Below, in pieces: positions 1-9,996 of a DNA stretch of 64,000 nt; position 1 is the first letter of the stretch, and each line of letters starts with the position of its first letter. The translations under genes were made by a program, and so were the position numbers. Origin of the DNA: Cepaea hortensis (taxonomy: Eukaryota; Mollusca; Gastropoda; Stylommatophora; Helicidae); NCBI GenBank assembly GCA_963921405.1, contig OY992896.1:73273891-73337890 (forward strand). The letters run 5' to 3'. Under the pieces are notes generated by a model. That model searched no databases. It was not told where the DNA came from and saw only the letters and a program-made list of their open reading frames with translations.

Positions 1-345
1 GCACACAGCTGCCCTTTCTAGGATCTTGAGGTTATATCCTCCACAGTACTACATGTGATACTGACCATATCTTCAAGGTTTCAGCTGGTCGCCAGAGCCC
101 CATTGGCCCATGACCTTGCGGGTATGGTTTCCCGGTCTACACCTCGTGCAGGTGGAGTTGACTTGTGTAGTCTGTGGGTCATCGGCAGGCTACTAATTTT
201 CACTTGTCACCCCTCCTGGGAGAGGCTAGCCGATCCTAGTCCTGCTGGCTGCAGGGAGAGGTGCAGTCCACACCCTGTATCATCAATATTAATCATCATA
301 AATCCATTTGTCCATAAAGTCCAAAATCAATCAATCAATCATGTG
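1..345. other. Unassigned stretch ending in an (AATC)n tract
   Basis: No gene is recognised. The stretch ends with a short CAATCAATCAATC tract near 330-342. Similar (AATC)n tracts follow a LINE RNase H fragment at about 5500 and occur near 37470, so this may be the 3' end of a degraded non-LTR retrotransposon. The 158-residue plus-strand frame at 55-531 has no recognisable domain. Confidence 0.35.
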
Positions 346-500
346 CCATGGCGGAAAGCATGGGCGGTCATGACTCGCCATTTCACTCGAACACCAGCGT
401 CGTGGATCAGCTCAGTGTTCCTGTCTCGTCCATGCCATGTGGCCAAGCCATCCAGGTATTTTCCTCTTGGTCTTCCTCTGCGTATCTGTTTTATTTGCCT
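345..500 (-). pseudogene. Non-LTR retrotransposon RT C-terminal tail, fragment
   Basis: On the minus strand the stretch reads GRPRGKYLDGLATWHGRD, then TELIHDAGVRVKW and a terminal TAHAFRHGT before a stop. The same tail is seen on the plus strand at 59740-59890 (KPRSKYLDGLAMWHG and TAHAYRHGT). The RGR/KYLDGL pattern is typical of the C-terminal end of LINE reverse transcriptases, after the catalytic domain. Only the last 50 or so codons remain, so it is a truncated dead copy. The family assignment rests on the internal paralogue and on recall of the motif. Confidence 0.6.
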
Positions 501-631
501 CAATAGCCAAATCCTCATAATTTCAGTATAGAAATATCTAAGGAGACATGGTATGTCACTGACTTTATGTTTTATACCTTACCACGCAGTTGTTTCATCA
601 CCTATTCTCACTGCTGCTTCATTACCTATTC

Positions 632-874
632 TCACTGCTGCTTGTTCCGCGCCTGATACACCCAACTAGTATCTTCCGCCACATCCTGCACTAATCTTCT
701 CTTTGGCCTTCCTCTTCCTCTCTTCCCTGGCATACACCCCTCCATTATTGTTCTCTCCAAACTTTCATGTTGTTTCAAGTGACCAAAATATTTAAGCTTT
801 CTTTGTTTTATCGTATGCCAACCTTCATTATTCAGATTTTGTCGCATGTTTATTTTCTTCTTTATCCAAGACAT
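632..874 (-). pseudogene. Second LINE RT C-terminal tail fragment (different family)
   Basis: An open minus-strand frame of 80 codons contains RKLKYFGHLKQHESLERTI, then MEGCMPGKRGRGRPKRR and LVQDVAEDT. This YFGH-L-RH-SLE / EG-PGKRGRGRP layout is the common C-terminal tail of endonuclease-encoding LINEs. It lacks the catalytic FADD region and any start context of its own, so it is a remnant. It differs in sequence from the tail at 345-500 and from those at 7395, 51565 and 59475, so at least two LINE lineages left 3' ends here. Confidence 0.65.
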
Positions 875-1880
875 TCTTAGAACCGTCTATAACATTTATA
901 TTCAAAGGCATTTATGCACTGTTCAGCTTGTTTAGTGTCCTGGTCTCACAGGCATATGTTGCAATGGGAAAGATGCTCTTAAAATTCTAATTTTTTTTTG
1001 TAGGTCAGTCTATCTGTCCCATGCTACAATTTATTCAGTTTTTGAAGAGCAATAGATATTTGTCTTTTAATTTCCTTCACCTTCACAGACATAATGAAAC
1101 AGTTACTCAGTATTGGTTATTAAACTGCAAATATTCTTTTCCAGGTTTTGAAAGGACACAAGTCAAAGACGGGTAACTGCTGCTAAAAACACACTTATGG
1201 GACAAGCATTTTCACATATTAGATGTTTTAAAACATTTTTAAAGGCATTATTATAATTCGGAAATTTTGTATTGTATTTTTTAAATTATTATTTCAAAAA
1301 TGTGAACGATTCACATAGATTTCATATAGTAATACAACTTAAGAAAATCTCATTTTCTGTGTTGCTTTTATTTTGATAAAATGTAAATTCTTAACCCATT
1401 TATGGCGTATTTGTTAGTTTTATATTGTCTAGCATTCCATTTTCTTTGAGATATATGAAATTGTCATTTAGTGTATTTGTTTAATTTGAGCCTAAATGTT
1501 TAGTTATGGGGAGGTTGTTTTACCATTTTGTCACTTTTTTTTCAAGTTCTGTTTTTGTGGAGTATGTTCTGTGAACATCTTTCTGGAACATCAGAATGTC
1601 CTTTGTGACGTATTTATTGCATTTAATCTCTTCATTTTGACTTCTGTTTTGTGATTATATGGACACTTATTGCTGCTGCTTCTTAGTTTTGCCTTTATGT
1701 CCCATTGGTACATAGGCTCCAAGTTACCAGCTTTATTTCCTGTCGCTGAGTTTTGTTTCTAGGGGTTTAATGTTCCATAACATCACCATCATTCTTGTAC
1801 ATAGCATCTTGCCCTTTGTGATTTATTTATTGCATTTAATCTCTTTATTTTGTGACCTATCTTTTTTGTCACTGTTATGT
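875..1880. other. AT-rich spacer, no gene seen
   Basis: No domain or convincing frame is visible. A 35-40 bp sequence (GTATTTATTGCATTTAATC and following bases) near 1608-1645 recurs with few changes near 1815-1852, about 207 bp later. This is a diverged direct duplication. Confidence 0.5.
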
Positions 1881-2348
1881 GGTTATAGTGAGTTGACAAA
1901 TGTTTTCCCCCATATAAAAATTCACAACTCGGTAACCAACTGAGGGAAATGATGAGATTTAGCATATAGCCTTCTCATCATGTATATTCAACAAATAAAT
2001 TTTTTGTTCTGAAGATTGTACAGCAGATCTCCATGTTTGATTATACGCAGTATATAAGTTACGGGTTAGAGATCAAGTGCATATTATCAAATGTATTACA
2101 TCTTCACTCGGAAACATCAGTGTTCAGTAATGAATATTCTTGTGGTGCATGGGAATTTCCTTATAAGAAGCAGGTCACTTGGTAGAACGGAAGTGTTCAG
2201 AGGTGACGACAATAATTACGGTAAAACAAGTTTGTTAGTGTGAATTCGATAAATTTTCGACCAAAACATGAAAGAAATTTTGCCGCTTTCCATGATTTGA
2301 GTTGCTTTTGGACCTACCAATGACATATTCCTTGGGTGGGAGTAAATA

Positions 2349-3225
2349 CGAGGGTGAGTCAATAAGTAAGTCACACAGTTCTGTGGGGTGGCCGGTAAAA
2401 GTAGTTGTTTTCTACAGGTGTCATTAGGTGACAGCAATATCGAACTTTATATTCCCGTTCATCAGGTGGCGCTAGATGTCTCATGCTCAGCGCACAACAA
2501 AATGGCGACTGTACTTACGGAGTGTACAACCAAAGAGCAACGTGCTTTTGTGCGTTTTTTTGTGTGGGCAAAAGGACATTCATAAGGAAATGCTTCCTGT
2601 TTATGCTGACAAATGTTTGTCCCGTAAAGCGGTGCATAGCTGGGTAGAAATATTTTCTCAAGTACACTCTAAAATTGTTTATGAAATCCGATCTGGTCAT
2701 CCTGTTGAGATTGCAACAGAAGCATCCATGAATGAGATGATTAGATGTGACAGGCGAGTAACAATAGACTCTGTAGCATCTGCAATAGGGCGCACACATG
2801 GTTCAGCATAATGCATGATCGATTGAAATTTCCAGGACTGCTGACTAGAGGAGTGTTGCTTCTTCATGACAATGCCAGACCACATACGGCTCAATTAACT
2901 CAGGAGAAAATTAACCAACTAAGGTGGGAAGTTCTGGAACATCTACCTTACAGCCCCAACTTAACCCATAGCGATTTCCACCTTTTTGGTTCACTGAATG
3001 GACCCACCTTGGCTGGAGACATTTCACGAATGACGCTGAAGTTGCAGGGCACGCAGTTCTATACAGCCGGTTTGGGAGGACTGATAAAACGATGGGATAA
3101 GTGCATCAATGTTGGTGGAAATTATGTTGAGAAACAAAGTATGTATAAAAATAAACTGATTTCAAGTTATCATATTTAGTTATTTTTCTACAGCCATTTG
3201 TGACTTACTTATTGACTTCCCCTCG
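2349..3225 (+). mobile_element. mariner/Tc1-type DNA transposon, internally deleted
   Basis: The element is bounded by inverted repeats of about 28 bp. The left end reads CGAGGGTGAGTCAATAAGTA and the right end, read inward, CGAGGGGAAGTCAATAAGTA; both continue AGTCACA. It is flanked by TA at 2347-2348 and 3226-3227, the target duplication of this superfamily. Its length of 877 bp is well below a full mariner of about 1.3 kb because the middle of the transposase is missing. The paralogous site near 30827 is unoccupied, which confirms the ends. Confidence 0.88.
2476..3179 (+). pseudogene. mariner transposase, deleted and frameshifted
   Basis: Mariner transposases bind the TIRs with a double HTH and cut and join with a DDD/DDE catalytic triad. 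Here the N-terminal HTH part is visible in pieces (TKEQRAFVRFFVWAKGHS, then CLSRKAVHSWVEIFS, RSGHPVEIATEA and RCDRRVTIDSVASAIG). The frame then shifts near 2811, and the chain resumes with MHDRLKF joined directly to LLTRGVLLLHDNARPHTA and LPYSPNLTHSDFHLFG. The section that should carry the first catalytic Asp between those blocks is absent, so the protein cannot be active. C-terminal residues GGLIKRWDKCINVGGNYVE are well kept. The remnant lies between intact-looking TIRs, so it could be mobilised only in trans. Confidence 0.85.
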
Positions 3226-3330
3226 TATGCGGCAACAGGACACATTTCATAACGACGTAACAATTTTTTTTTTAAATTGAACGTAGGTGAGGGCACACAT
3301 TTGTGAACACGCTATACATGGACCCTTGTA

Positions 3331-3600
3331 GCTGCTGCTTAGTGGTTCTGCCTTTGTCCCCAGTGAAGCATGTGCTCTCATGCAAGCCGTTCTGTCTTTT
3401 GCTACGTCCCGCAGCTCCTTCAAGCTATTCATCTCTGTCTTTGATTCTCTCCATGTGTTTTTCCAGGTTAACTTTCCAGATTAACATAAAGTAAACGATG
3501 GATTACAAAGAGAAGTCTTTCCATAGTGAATAAAACTAGTCTGAAATAAGTCAGGGCATTTAAGTTCTTGGTTACTTTCATAACAGTAGATGGGAAATAT
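3331..3600. other. Spacer, no gene seen
   Basis: Nothing beyond short accidental frames is visible. Confidence 0.4.
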
Positions 3601-3609
3601 AGAAGTTAA

Positions 3610-4071
3610 ATGTTGAATAGACCAACAAGCAAAAGCAGCATTTCAAAAGATGAAGAATATTTGGTGCAATATATCTTTGTCAAGCAAGGTGACAAAAAAG
3701 TTCTTATCTATATTGAGCCCATCCTGATGTGTAGAAGTCAATCATGGACAATTAACACACTAGCAAGAAATTATCTGGAAAGTTGTGAATGCAGATGGGC
3801 TAAAACACCATAGACTGGCAACAATATGCACGATCGGTTTACTTGGAAAATTCAGAAAATCGTGTCACAGATGAACATTGAAGTTGGAAATGGCTGGACT
3901 GGCAATGAGCTAGGCAGAGTTCTGTGGACAGACATCCCCAACACCGCATGGAATGGATTACAAATTAAACATCGTGATTGTTGTAATCCAAATCTAGATG
4001 ACCTCCGGGTAATTTTCAACCGTAACCTAAAACGGCAGATTAATGCAAATGTTAGAGGGATTTCAACTTAG
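3610..4071 (+). pseudogene. Possible LINE RT thumb/tail remnant
   Basis: Two frames, 3610-3813 and 3826-4071, are separated by a stop. The first contains SQSWTINTLARNYLESCE, which resembles the E-W-T-x-L/K segment just after the palm of LINE reverse transcriptases. The second contains MHDRFTWKIQKIVSQ, then ELGRVLWTDIPNTAW, and I recognise no family for it. No catalytic motif is present. The call is tentative; an unrelated decayed gene remains possible. Confidence 0.3.
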
Positions 4072-4082
4072 TAGTGATAACA

Positions 4083-4095
4083 GCATGAGAATTCT
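4083..4095. repeat. Target-site duplication, left (13 bp)
   Basis: GCATGAGAATTCT at 4083-4095 is repeated exactly at 4232-4244, on either side of the hairpin-ended element. This marks the insertion. Confidence 0.9.
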
Positions 4096-4231
4096 TCTTC
4101 TTCGTTCATCCAGAGTTTTTTTTCCGGATGTGATTGCGTTGTGCCTGTTTACAGCAAAGCTGCGTTCTTGCGCCGTTAGGCCGACACATCCGACTTCTGC
4201 GGGCATTTGTTGACCGGGTTAACCATCCCGG
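4096..4231 (-). mobile_element. Hairpin-ended SINE-like element (HP), copy a
   Basis: The element is 136 bp. Taking the GAA-rich end as 3', this copy is on the minus strand. One end folds as CATCC(G)/CCGGATG around an oligo-T loop (oligo-A in element sense). The other end carries CCGGGTTAACCATCCCGGG. The core includes GCGCCGTTAGGCCGACACAT and TCCGACTTCTGCGGGCATTT. It is flanked by a perfect 13-bp target duplication (4083-4095 and 4232-4244), which shows transposition or retroposition rather than local amplification. No tRNA A/B boxes are obvious and no protein is encoded. Confidence 0.85.
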
Positions 4232-4449
4232 GCATGAGAATTCTGACCTGTTCTGTCAAATTAAAATAACCTAGAAAGTGACATTTCTTAGGTTTCTATT
4301 GCCATGGTCATTGTCACACATATACAAGTGCGAAATGGTTGCATATATTCGAGTGGCACACCGTCTGTTTCCACTTTTAAACTATCTGGAAAAAGTATGG
4401 GTGATCATAATTTGTGAAAAACATAAATAGATAAACATCTAATGATGAT

Positions 4450-5515
4450 TTGTCACAGAACGAGGCTATGCGGGTCATTCTGGGATGCACCAGAGACACC
4501 CCAGTGGTGTGTATGCGGTACATCCTTGGTTTTCCGACTGTTGCTGGTAGGCTCAAGGTGATGCAGGCGAAGGCATATCTGAAAGTAGCTGCAGACAAGG
4601 ATCACCCGTTGCATGAGGCGCTGGACGCAGTTAAGGGCCAGCAACTAAGAGGGAAATCATGGATGGCTCAGACGGAGGATACAATCAAACTGGTGTGCCC
4701 CTTGAACATTAGTCGAGGAGAGGAGTGGGTCAGAGTGCCAGCGGAGCAGTTAGACTTGTGCAGAGTTATAATCACATTGAGCAGGGAGTGGCCAGCAGGG
4801 GCCACGGAAGTGGAAATCCAGCAACTAATTCAGGATAATGCTCGCCCGGGTGATGTGATTATCTACACAGATGGTTCGGTGTTGAGAGGTAGTAGAAGTG
4901 CCTGGGGGTTCTTGGCAAAGGATAATGGTCGACGTTTGGTGCAGGAGAGCTGGCATATGATACCACAACATCTACCTTAAGAATGGAGGTGAAGGCAGTC
5001 AGTGCAGCTTTCCGCTGGATGGAGAATACGATACACACACACATCGTGATTGTAACTGTCTCAGAAAGCATGCTGTGTAGGGTGAGGACAGGCAAGCTTC
5101 GTGCAGAGTGGCTTGCTTCGCTTCAGAAGTCATGGGTGGCAAGCATCGTCTGGATCTTTTCTCCGGGGCATGCTGGTGTGCTGGGGAATGAACAGGCTTA
5201 CAGATTGGCTGGCTCTGCAAAACTTGGAGTATTGATGCATGATAAGGCAGACGTGGTTGCGGCCTTGTGGGAGCATGTGTACACCTCGAAGGAGCAAATG
5301 GACCACCATTGATCTGGCAAGAATGCGACAGCGAGGAGTGACGAGGGAATCTGACCGATGCTCGACGCTTAGAGGAAAGGCGAGACGCACATATAATCAG
5401 ATTGCTACTGGTACTTTTGGGGTTGGAACTCTTCGCTGGCTTCTGAGGATGGGGACGGAGCGCTTCTGGCAATGCCCCAAATGCTGTGATGTCGGTTCCT
5501 AAATCAATCAATCTT
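4450..5515 (+). pseudogene. 3' part of a non-LTR retrotransposon: RNase H domain and (AATC)n tail
   Basis: The frame at 4450-4980 carries an RT C-terminal segment (MRVILGCTRDTPVVCMRYIL and GFPTVAGRLKVMQAK), then the start of an RNase H domain (DVIIYTDGSVLRGSRSAWGF). After a frameshift near 4960 the domain continues at 4983-5312 with RMEVKAVSAAFRWME and WIFSPGHAGVLGNEQAYRLA. These give the RNase H D, E and D landmarks; the SPGHAGVLGNE-A-LA block is the usual final motif. A tail AAATCAATCAATC follows at about 5502, the expected simple-repeat 3' end. EN and RT domains are missing (5' truncation). A small piece of the same family lies at 63307-63375 on the minus strand. Confidence 0.8.
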
Positions 5516-5621
5516 TTTGTCCACACAAAATTGGTTGAAACTGCCTAATTTCTTAACGCCTCGATATATTTGAAGGACCATTAATTGTTCGTTGTTGATG
5601 AAATATGCCAGGCAATAAATA

Positions 5622-5640
5622 TTCCCCCCCCCCCCCCCTC
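5622..5640. repeat. Poly-C tract
   Basis: A run of about 16 C ends just before the 3' tail of the adjacent minus-strand SINE; read on the minus strand it is that SINE's G-rich terminus. Confidence 0.8.
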
Positions 5641-6034
5641 GCTTGCTTTGAACTCAAGCGCAGTCTATACACTTCTAGCAGTGCTGGACTGAATTTTGCG
5701 CGTGGATTAGCTTTCCTGAGTAAGTCTGTTGCTATCAGGCGAATCCACTCCAGAGGTACTTGTAATATACGTTCCCAAGTTAAGGATGATATGTCAACAT
5801 TGTAGTTCTGTCTGGTGTGGGGGTTAAACCCCTTACTTCAGTATCAGCACATCGGATGTTTAAGAACACATGTTCTTATCCCTACAGCCACTCCACCTTC
5901 AGAGGTACCTGTAATTTACGTCCCCAAGTCAAGGATGATAGGTCAATATTTTAGTTCAACTGTCCGGTGTACCCCTTACCTCAACATCAGCATGCCGGAT
6001 GTTTAAGAACGTGTTCTTATCCATTCAGCCATGC
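5638..6034 (-). mobile_element. tRNA-derived SINE family 1, one full copy plus a second head in tandem
   Basis: On the minus strand the head reads TGGCTGAATGGATAAGAAC, a pol III A-box of the tRNA Leu/Ser style, followed by the B-box region GGGGTTTAACCCC. The body carries ACTAAAATGTTGACCT, CTTGGGGACGTAAATTACA and GTACCTCTGA. The tail is CTTGAGTTCAAAGCAAGCG. From 5870 leftward a full copy is seen. From about 6034 to 5880 a second head plus partial body is joined to it. Relatives are at 27567, 47250, 53515 and 60187. Confidence 0.75.
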
Positions 6035-6039
6035 TGACC

Positions 6040-6480
6040 TACCTATAAACAATGAAACCTGTTGCGTGTGGCTTCTATATTTAAATTCACCAATGGAATA
6101 CATTGTTTTGAATCGAATATCTGTACATTTTCCCCAGGCTTATCTACAAAAGGGCACAATGACATTCATGAAGATGTACACCCTGGTCTTTCGTGTAGAA
6201 AGATAAGTGTGGGTTCTGTGTAACAGTATGGGTGTGTTTTCTACATCTATCCTTTTCATGTTTATTTTTATCCACCACACTATTATCTACTGAATGTAAA
6301 ATTATCTAGAAAGTAAATCTGAGATTTATTAGTGTACTGCATACAACATGCAACATTAAAAAAATAATTATCTTAGTCCAGGAGCCTCGTAAAGTGGTAT
6401 AGATATGGTAAAGTATGGATATCACAACTTCAAGCCAAAAATATGGATAGTCATTTCTGGTTGCAATTTATCACTTTTAA
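6040..6480. other. AT-rich spacer, no gene seen
   Basis: No domain, RNA gene or repeat family is recognised. Confidence 0.45.
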
Positions 6481-6483
6481 AAA

Positions 6484-6664
6484 AGGTCGCTTAAAAGTCG
6501 AGAGGATCGTCTTCATTGCACTGGCTCTAGCTCTGTAGCTCTAGCGACGACCTCCAGGAGTCAAGAAAAATGCACTCGTGGACTGAAAGACGTAGCCCAG
6601 AATTGAACGAGCGAACAACCTTTCGGAGCTTGAGACAGACGGTTTGACCTTTTCGCCATGGAGA
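6484..6664 (-). mobile_element. tRNA-derived SINE family 3
   Basis: Read on the minus strand, the head has TGGCGAAAAGGTCAAACCGT and, after the region equivalent to the anticodon arm, GTTCAATTCTGGG as B-box. It then has GTGCATTTTTCTTGACTCCT and the body motif GGAGGTCGTCGCTAGAGCTA. Aligned copies are at 30395-30623 (plus), 32420-32660, 46205-46440 and 61690-61890 (minus). Confidence 0.7.
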
Positions 6665-7140
6665 CTCTCATATTCATCACCTTATTTTTGCGTCTCCATT
6701 CTATTAACTCTTAATTACTAGACGTAAAATTGTTCTAATTTTAGTCTTGAGAAATGTGAGCCTTCTTTGAGATGATGTTATTTGCCTCTTATTTAACCAG
6801 ATTTTTAAATGTTTTAGGGAGAGTCCCGATCGTAAATTTGTATTTTGTGGCGTTACCATCTTGCACGATTGTGATGTGCATTTGTTTGTCTTTTATGTAA
6901 ATAATTATCACTGTATTTTCATCACGTGTGAAAGGGGTTAAATTAAACATATCCTGGCTGTATACTGTGCTTTTTATATTCGTCTGCTGGATTGTTCCTG
7001 TTTGGTTGCCAGTATTTTAAACTAAACTGCTGTTTTTTGCCAGTATGTGTTCTTTGTTATTCTCAGGTCTTTGCTATTGTAATGCCACCGCATGCAGAGA
7101 TGATTGTAAACATTCTTATTGTATTACTGCATTTCAAAAT
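6665..7140. other. AT-rich spacer, no gene seen
   Basis: No supported feature was found. Confidence 0.4.
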
Positions 7141-7394
7141 ATGTCCACTTTTGCTCACTCATTCTAGTCATATCATGAGGACATTTGTACAGTCTGGTTT
7201 GAGCCGAGACAATTATAGTTCAGCATTGTGGTTCAGCTCATTCTAGCCATTTCGTGAGGACATCTGTTTTGGCTAAAAGCATTGTGGTTCAACTCATTCT
7301 AGCCATTTCGTGAGGACAGCTGTTTTTGGCTGAAAGCATTGTGGTTCAGCTCATTCTAGCCATTTCGTAAAAAGCTGTATTGTCTGGTTTTAGC

Positions 7395-7770
7395 CACAAG
7401 ACATTGTGGCTAGGAAGAACTTGGAAACAGAGATGTGGTTTCTGAGACGAATGTGGCAAATTCCTTGGACTGCCAGGGTAACTAACAACGATTGCCTAAA
7501 AGAGGCTTATGAAACTAAAACATTATATTCAACAATAAGAATGTGAAAAACAGCTTTCTTTGGCCAAGCGATGGAAAGAAAAATATTGGAGAACATTGTG
7601 ACAACTGGAAAGTCAAGGAGAAGAGCCAAGAGCAGACCAAGAGGAATTATGTTGGACTGAGACAGTGGCATGGAGCAATATCATCAGCAGAGTTGATCCA
7701 GATCACCAAAAACCGAGATTGTGGAAGGACATGAATGCCTAAGCCAGGTGGCAGGGCACTTGATGATGAT
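7395..7770 (+). pseudogene. LINE RT C-terminal tail fragment
   Basis: The reading RKNLETEMWFLRRMWQIPWT then ARVTNNDCLKEAYE is interrupted by a stop near 7540. After a frame change it continues with KTAFFGQAMERKILENIVTT and GKSRRRAKSRPRG. This matches the tail at 59475-59893 (VEMWFLRKVQRIPWTDRKAN and RNELENFVTTGKIEGKRPRG). It includes two further stops. A second copy of this subtype, ending GGCAGGGCACTTGATGATGA, lies on the minus strand at 51555-51830. Confidence 0.7.
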
Positions 7771-7881
7771 TGTAGTTTTACCTCTTCTAACCACATTATG
7801 ATGACATCTGTATTTGTGGTTTCAGCTGAGACCATTGTGGTTCATCTAATTCTAGCCATTTCATAAAGATATCTGTTGGCT

Positions 7882-8235
7882 TTAGTTTAGTCGATGAATC
7901 AATATCACGACACATGGGTGCAACCCATAAGTGCTCCGTTCTCCTAACTCAAACCCGAGTCTGGAGAAACTCAGATCAGTGCACGAACTACTTGAAATAC
8001 TTTGGGTAGATTTTTAACTCAAAATTTTGCCCGGGCAGCGCCGTTAGGCTACTCTTTTTCGATTTCCAACTGCCAAGGGATTTTTTACGTGCACAACAAT
8101 GCACACGGGCTTCCGATCTCACTACCCAGAGACCAGGGAAATATTACTATGTCCATGAGAAAAAATCCGGGGCTTGAATTAGGGACCTCCAGCACTCGAG
8201 GGTGACACCATACCTCGAGACCACGGAGCCCCCTG
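7882..8235 (-). mobile_element. tRNA-derived SINE family 4, with 8-bp target duplication
   Basis: On the minus strand the head reads GGGGCTCCGTGGTCTCGAGG then TATGGTGTCACCCTCGAGTG, and the B-box region contains AATTCAAGCCCCGG. The body ends in a TTTAGTTTAGTC-type tail region, read on plus as TTTAGTTTAGTCGATGAATC. TGTTGGCT at 7874-7881 is repeated at 8236-8243, marking the target-site duplication inside the old minisatellite. Related copies are at 62085-62385 (body) and 63075-63165 (head). Confidence 0.8.
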
Positions 8236-8460
8236 TGTTGGCTATAATGTCTGATATCAGTGGAGACCATTTTAGTACAGCTCATGTTTTGCCATTTCAT
8301 GAAGACATCGGTACTGTCTGGTTTCAGCTGAGACCATTCTCATTCTAGCCATTTCTTGAGAACTCTCAGCTGTATTGTTTGGTTTACCTCAGCAAGTTTT
8401 AATATATTCTAGCCATTTCATGTATACTTTTGCCAGGATTCAGCTGGGACCACTTTTTAG

Positions 8461-9190
8461 TTTATCAATGAGTTTAATTATTATTTTTTTGTTGTAATTC
8501 CAAGTTTAACCTGAAAGCACTCTGTATATAGCTCGTTCAAGCTGAGCTTAGAACTCCCTCAATGACTTTCTTCAGGTGTTTTTGACAGAGCCAAACTTGA
8601 GGGTATTCAACTCATAAACATTGTAATGGTCTGCACCTTTAGAATCTAGAAGATGCAGTCCATAGATCAGGGACCTTATGAGGACAAACATGTATAGATT
8701 GCTGTGATGTTGGTTCTTGGCTCAGCTTAATCTCCACACACTGAGCAGTCTCCATCAGCACAGTGCCATAAGCTCTTATAGTGTACTTTGCTGTTTGTTT
8801 CCATGATAACGGTCTTGGTTAGTGCCTTTTGTGTTGGTTCACATGGAAAGCAGCATGTTCCATGCAGGGAACCAATCCTGGAAACCATGCAGAGCAACAC
8901 AACAAGGTGGAGTGGCTTTGGGCAGGCACCCATTGAACCACTACGGTGTGGTCAAACTTGACAGTGAAGCAAAGTTGTCTCTCATAGCACTGGTATTCCT
9001 CTTAGTGGACAACATGCGGTGGTCAGTTGAATTGTCATTTAGTAGTAATCACACCTAGTGTGTGGTAGATTCTTCTTTCGTTTGCTTGAAATATGTCTGT
9101 ATCTGCAATCTTGTCTCTTGTTTAAATTTCACTGTCTTTTAAGTTCACTCAGTGGTCCATACATTTTATCTTCCACTTGTTTCTTAAGGC
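8461..9190. other. Spacer, no gene seen
   Basis: Only short accidental frames are visible. Confidence 0.4.
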
Positions 9191-9194
9191 CAGA

Positions 9195-9420
9195 AGATTT
9201 ACCTTGATTTACCATATTTTGGACAGTCTTGGCGTATGTGATCTGCTGTCTGCACCAAACCACGTGTACATATGACTGTTTGCCAATCTTGAATTTTTTT
9301 ATACATATGGTTGAGAAATCTATTATGCCCTGTTCTGATGTGCAGAATAATGATTTGTTCTACTCTGATTTGTTCTGGTCAGTCCGTAAGGTGGTGATGG
9401 TCTTGAGCTTGTGTTGGTGG
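9195..9420 (-). pseudogene. LINE RNase H / C-terminal remnant
   Basis: Translated on the minus strand the stretch reads IIILHIRTGHNRFLNHMYKK, then CTRGLVQTADHIRQDCPKYG. This is the post-RNase H tail (F-RLRTGHNRL...H then C...QT..H.L..CP.Y) also present in the minus-strand LINE at 54465-55391 (IFRLRTGHNRLKHHLFNKLK, HLLQECPIY). No start, RT or EN domain remains. The call depends on motif recognition within a short stretch. Confidence 0.6.
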
Positions 9421-9499
9421 CTTTCTGACTCATCTCATCATTCTTTTCTTTTGGTGGTATGTGACTTGTACATTAGGTTATTCAATTGTTGAATATTAT

Positions 9500-9996
9500 T
9501 GTTGAAGATTAGTAGAGCACACCTTAGATGGACATTTTACCCATGATTCGGAAGTAGTTGGCGGATGTCAGGCTTTTCCACTTCATAGTTTCTGTTCACT
9601 GCATCTCTACTGGGCCATCAATTCCAAGATCCTATGGCTCAGGCCCATAATGTTATACAGCAAAGATGTATGGGGAAGAAAGTCATGCCTGGGGGTTTGA
9701 TAAAACCCACCTCACAGCCAGCTGGTACCTGGAATGAGCTACAGACAATCCTTTTATATGCAGCTCAACATTCAAAACTTTCCCCCATGCCTGTAGTCAA
9801 AAACATCACACTACCTTGTAAATTATTCCACTATTCCACAAAGCTGATTCACTTAGTAAAGACTATAAATTAACTACTTAACAGGATCTAATATAATATG
9901 AAATTGTTATGACAAATAAAACATCATTTTAATCATCTGATTGGAAAGATAACAATCTATCCCATGATAATGCATACACACCAACATTCCACTTTT
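9500..9996. other. Spacer between LINE remnant and the 54-bp array
   Basis: No feature was recognised. Confidence 0.4.

Larger units (their letters stand above)
1890..3330. repeat. Old dispersed repeat (copy 1), interrupted by a mariner element
   Basis: The flanks 1890-2348 and 3226-3330 together match a second copy at 28975-29285 plus 30696-30900. Shared landmarks are AACCAACTGAGGGAAA, GATTTAGCATATA, GATTGTACAGCAGAT, GACATATTCCTTGGGTGGG and TTTCATAACGA. The mariner at 2349-3225 splits this copy exactly at a TA; the second copy lacks the mariner there. The nature of the repeat is unknown: no open frame is retained. Confidence 0.7.
7140..8460. repeat. Degenerate ~57-bp minisatellite broken by two insertions
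   Basis: Units built around CATTCTAGCCATTTCGTGAG with CATTGTGGTTCAGCTC recur at about 57-58 bp spacing in 7215-7380. They reappear in more diverged form at 7790-7880 and 8240-8455 (GCTGAGACCATT, TTCTAGCCATTTC). A LINE tail fragment (7395-7770) and a family-4 SINE (7882-8235) separate the three segments, so the minisatellite predates both. Confidence 0.75.

Noticed and set aside
55..531. 158-residue plus-strand frame
   Set aside because: Its right half overlaps a minus-strand LINE tail and its left half has no domain; no splice or promoter context.
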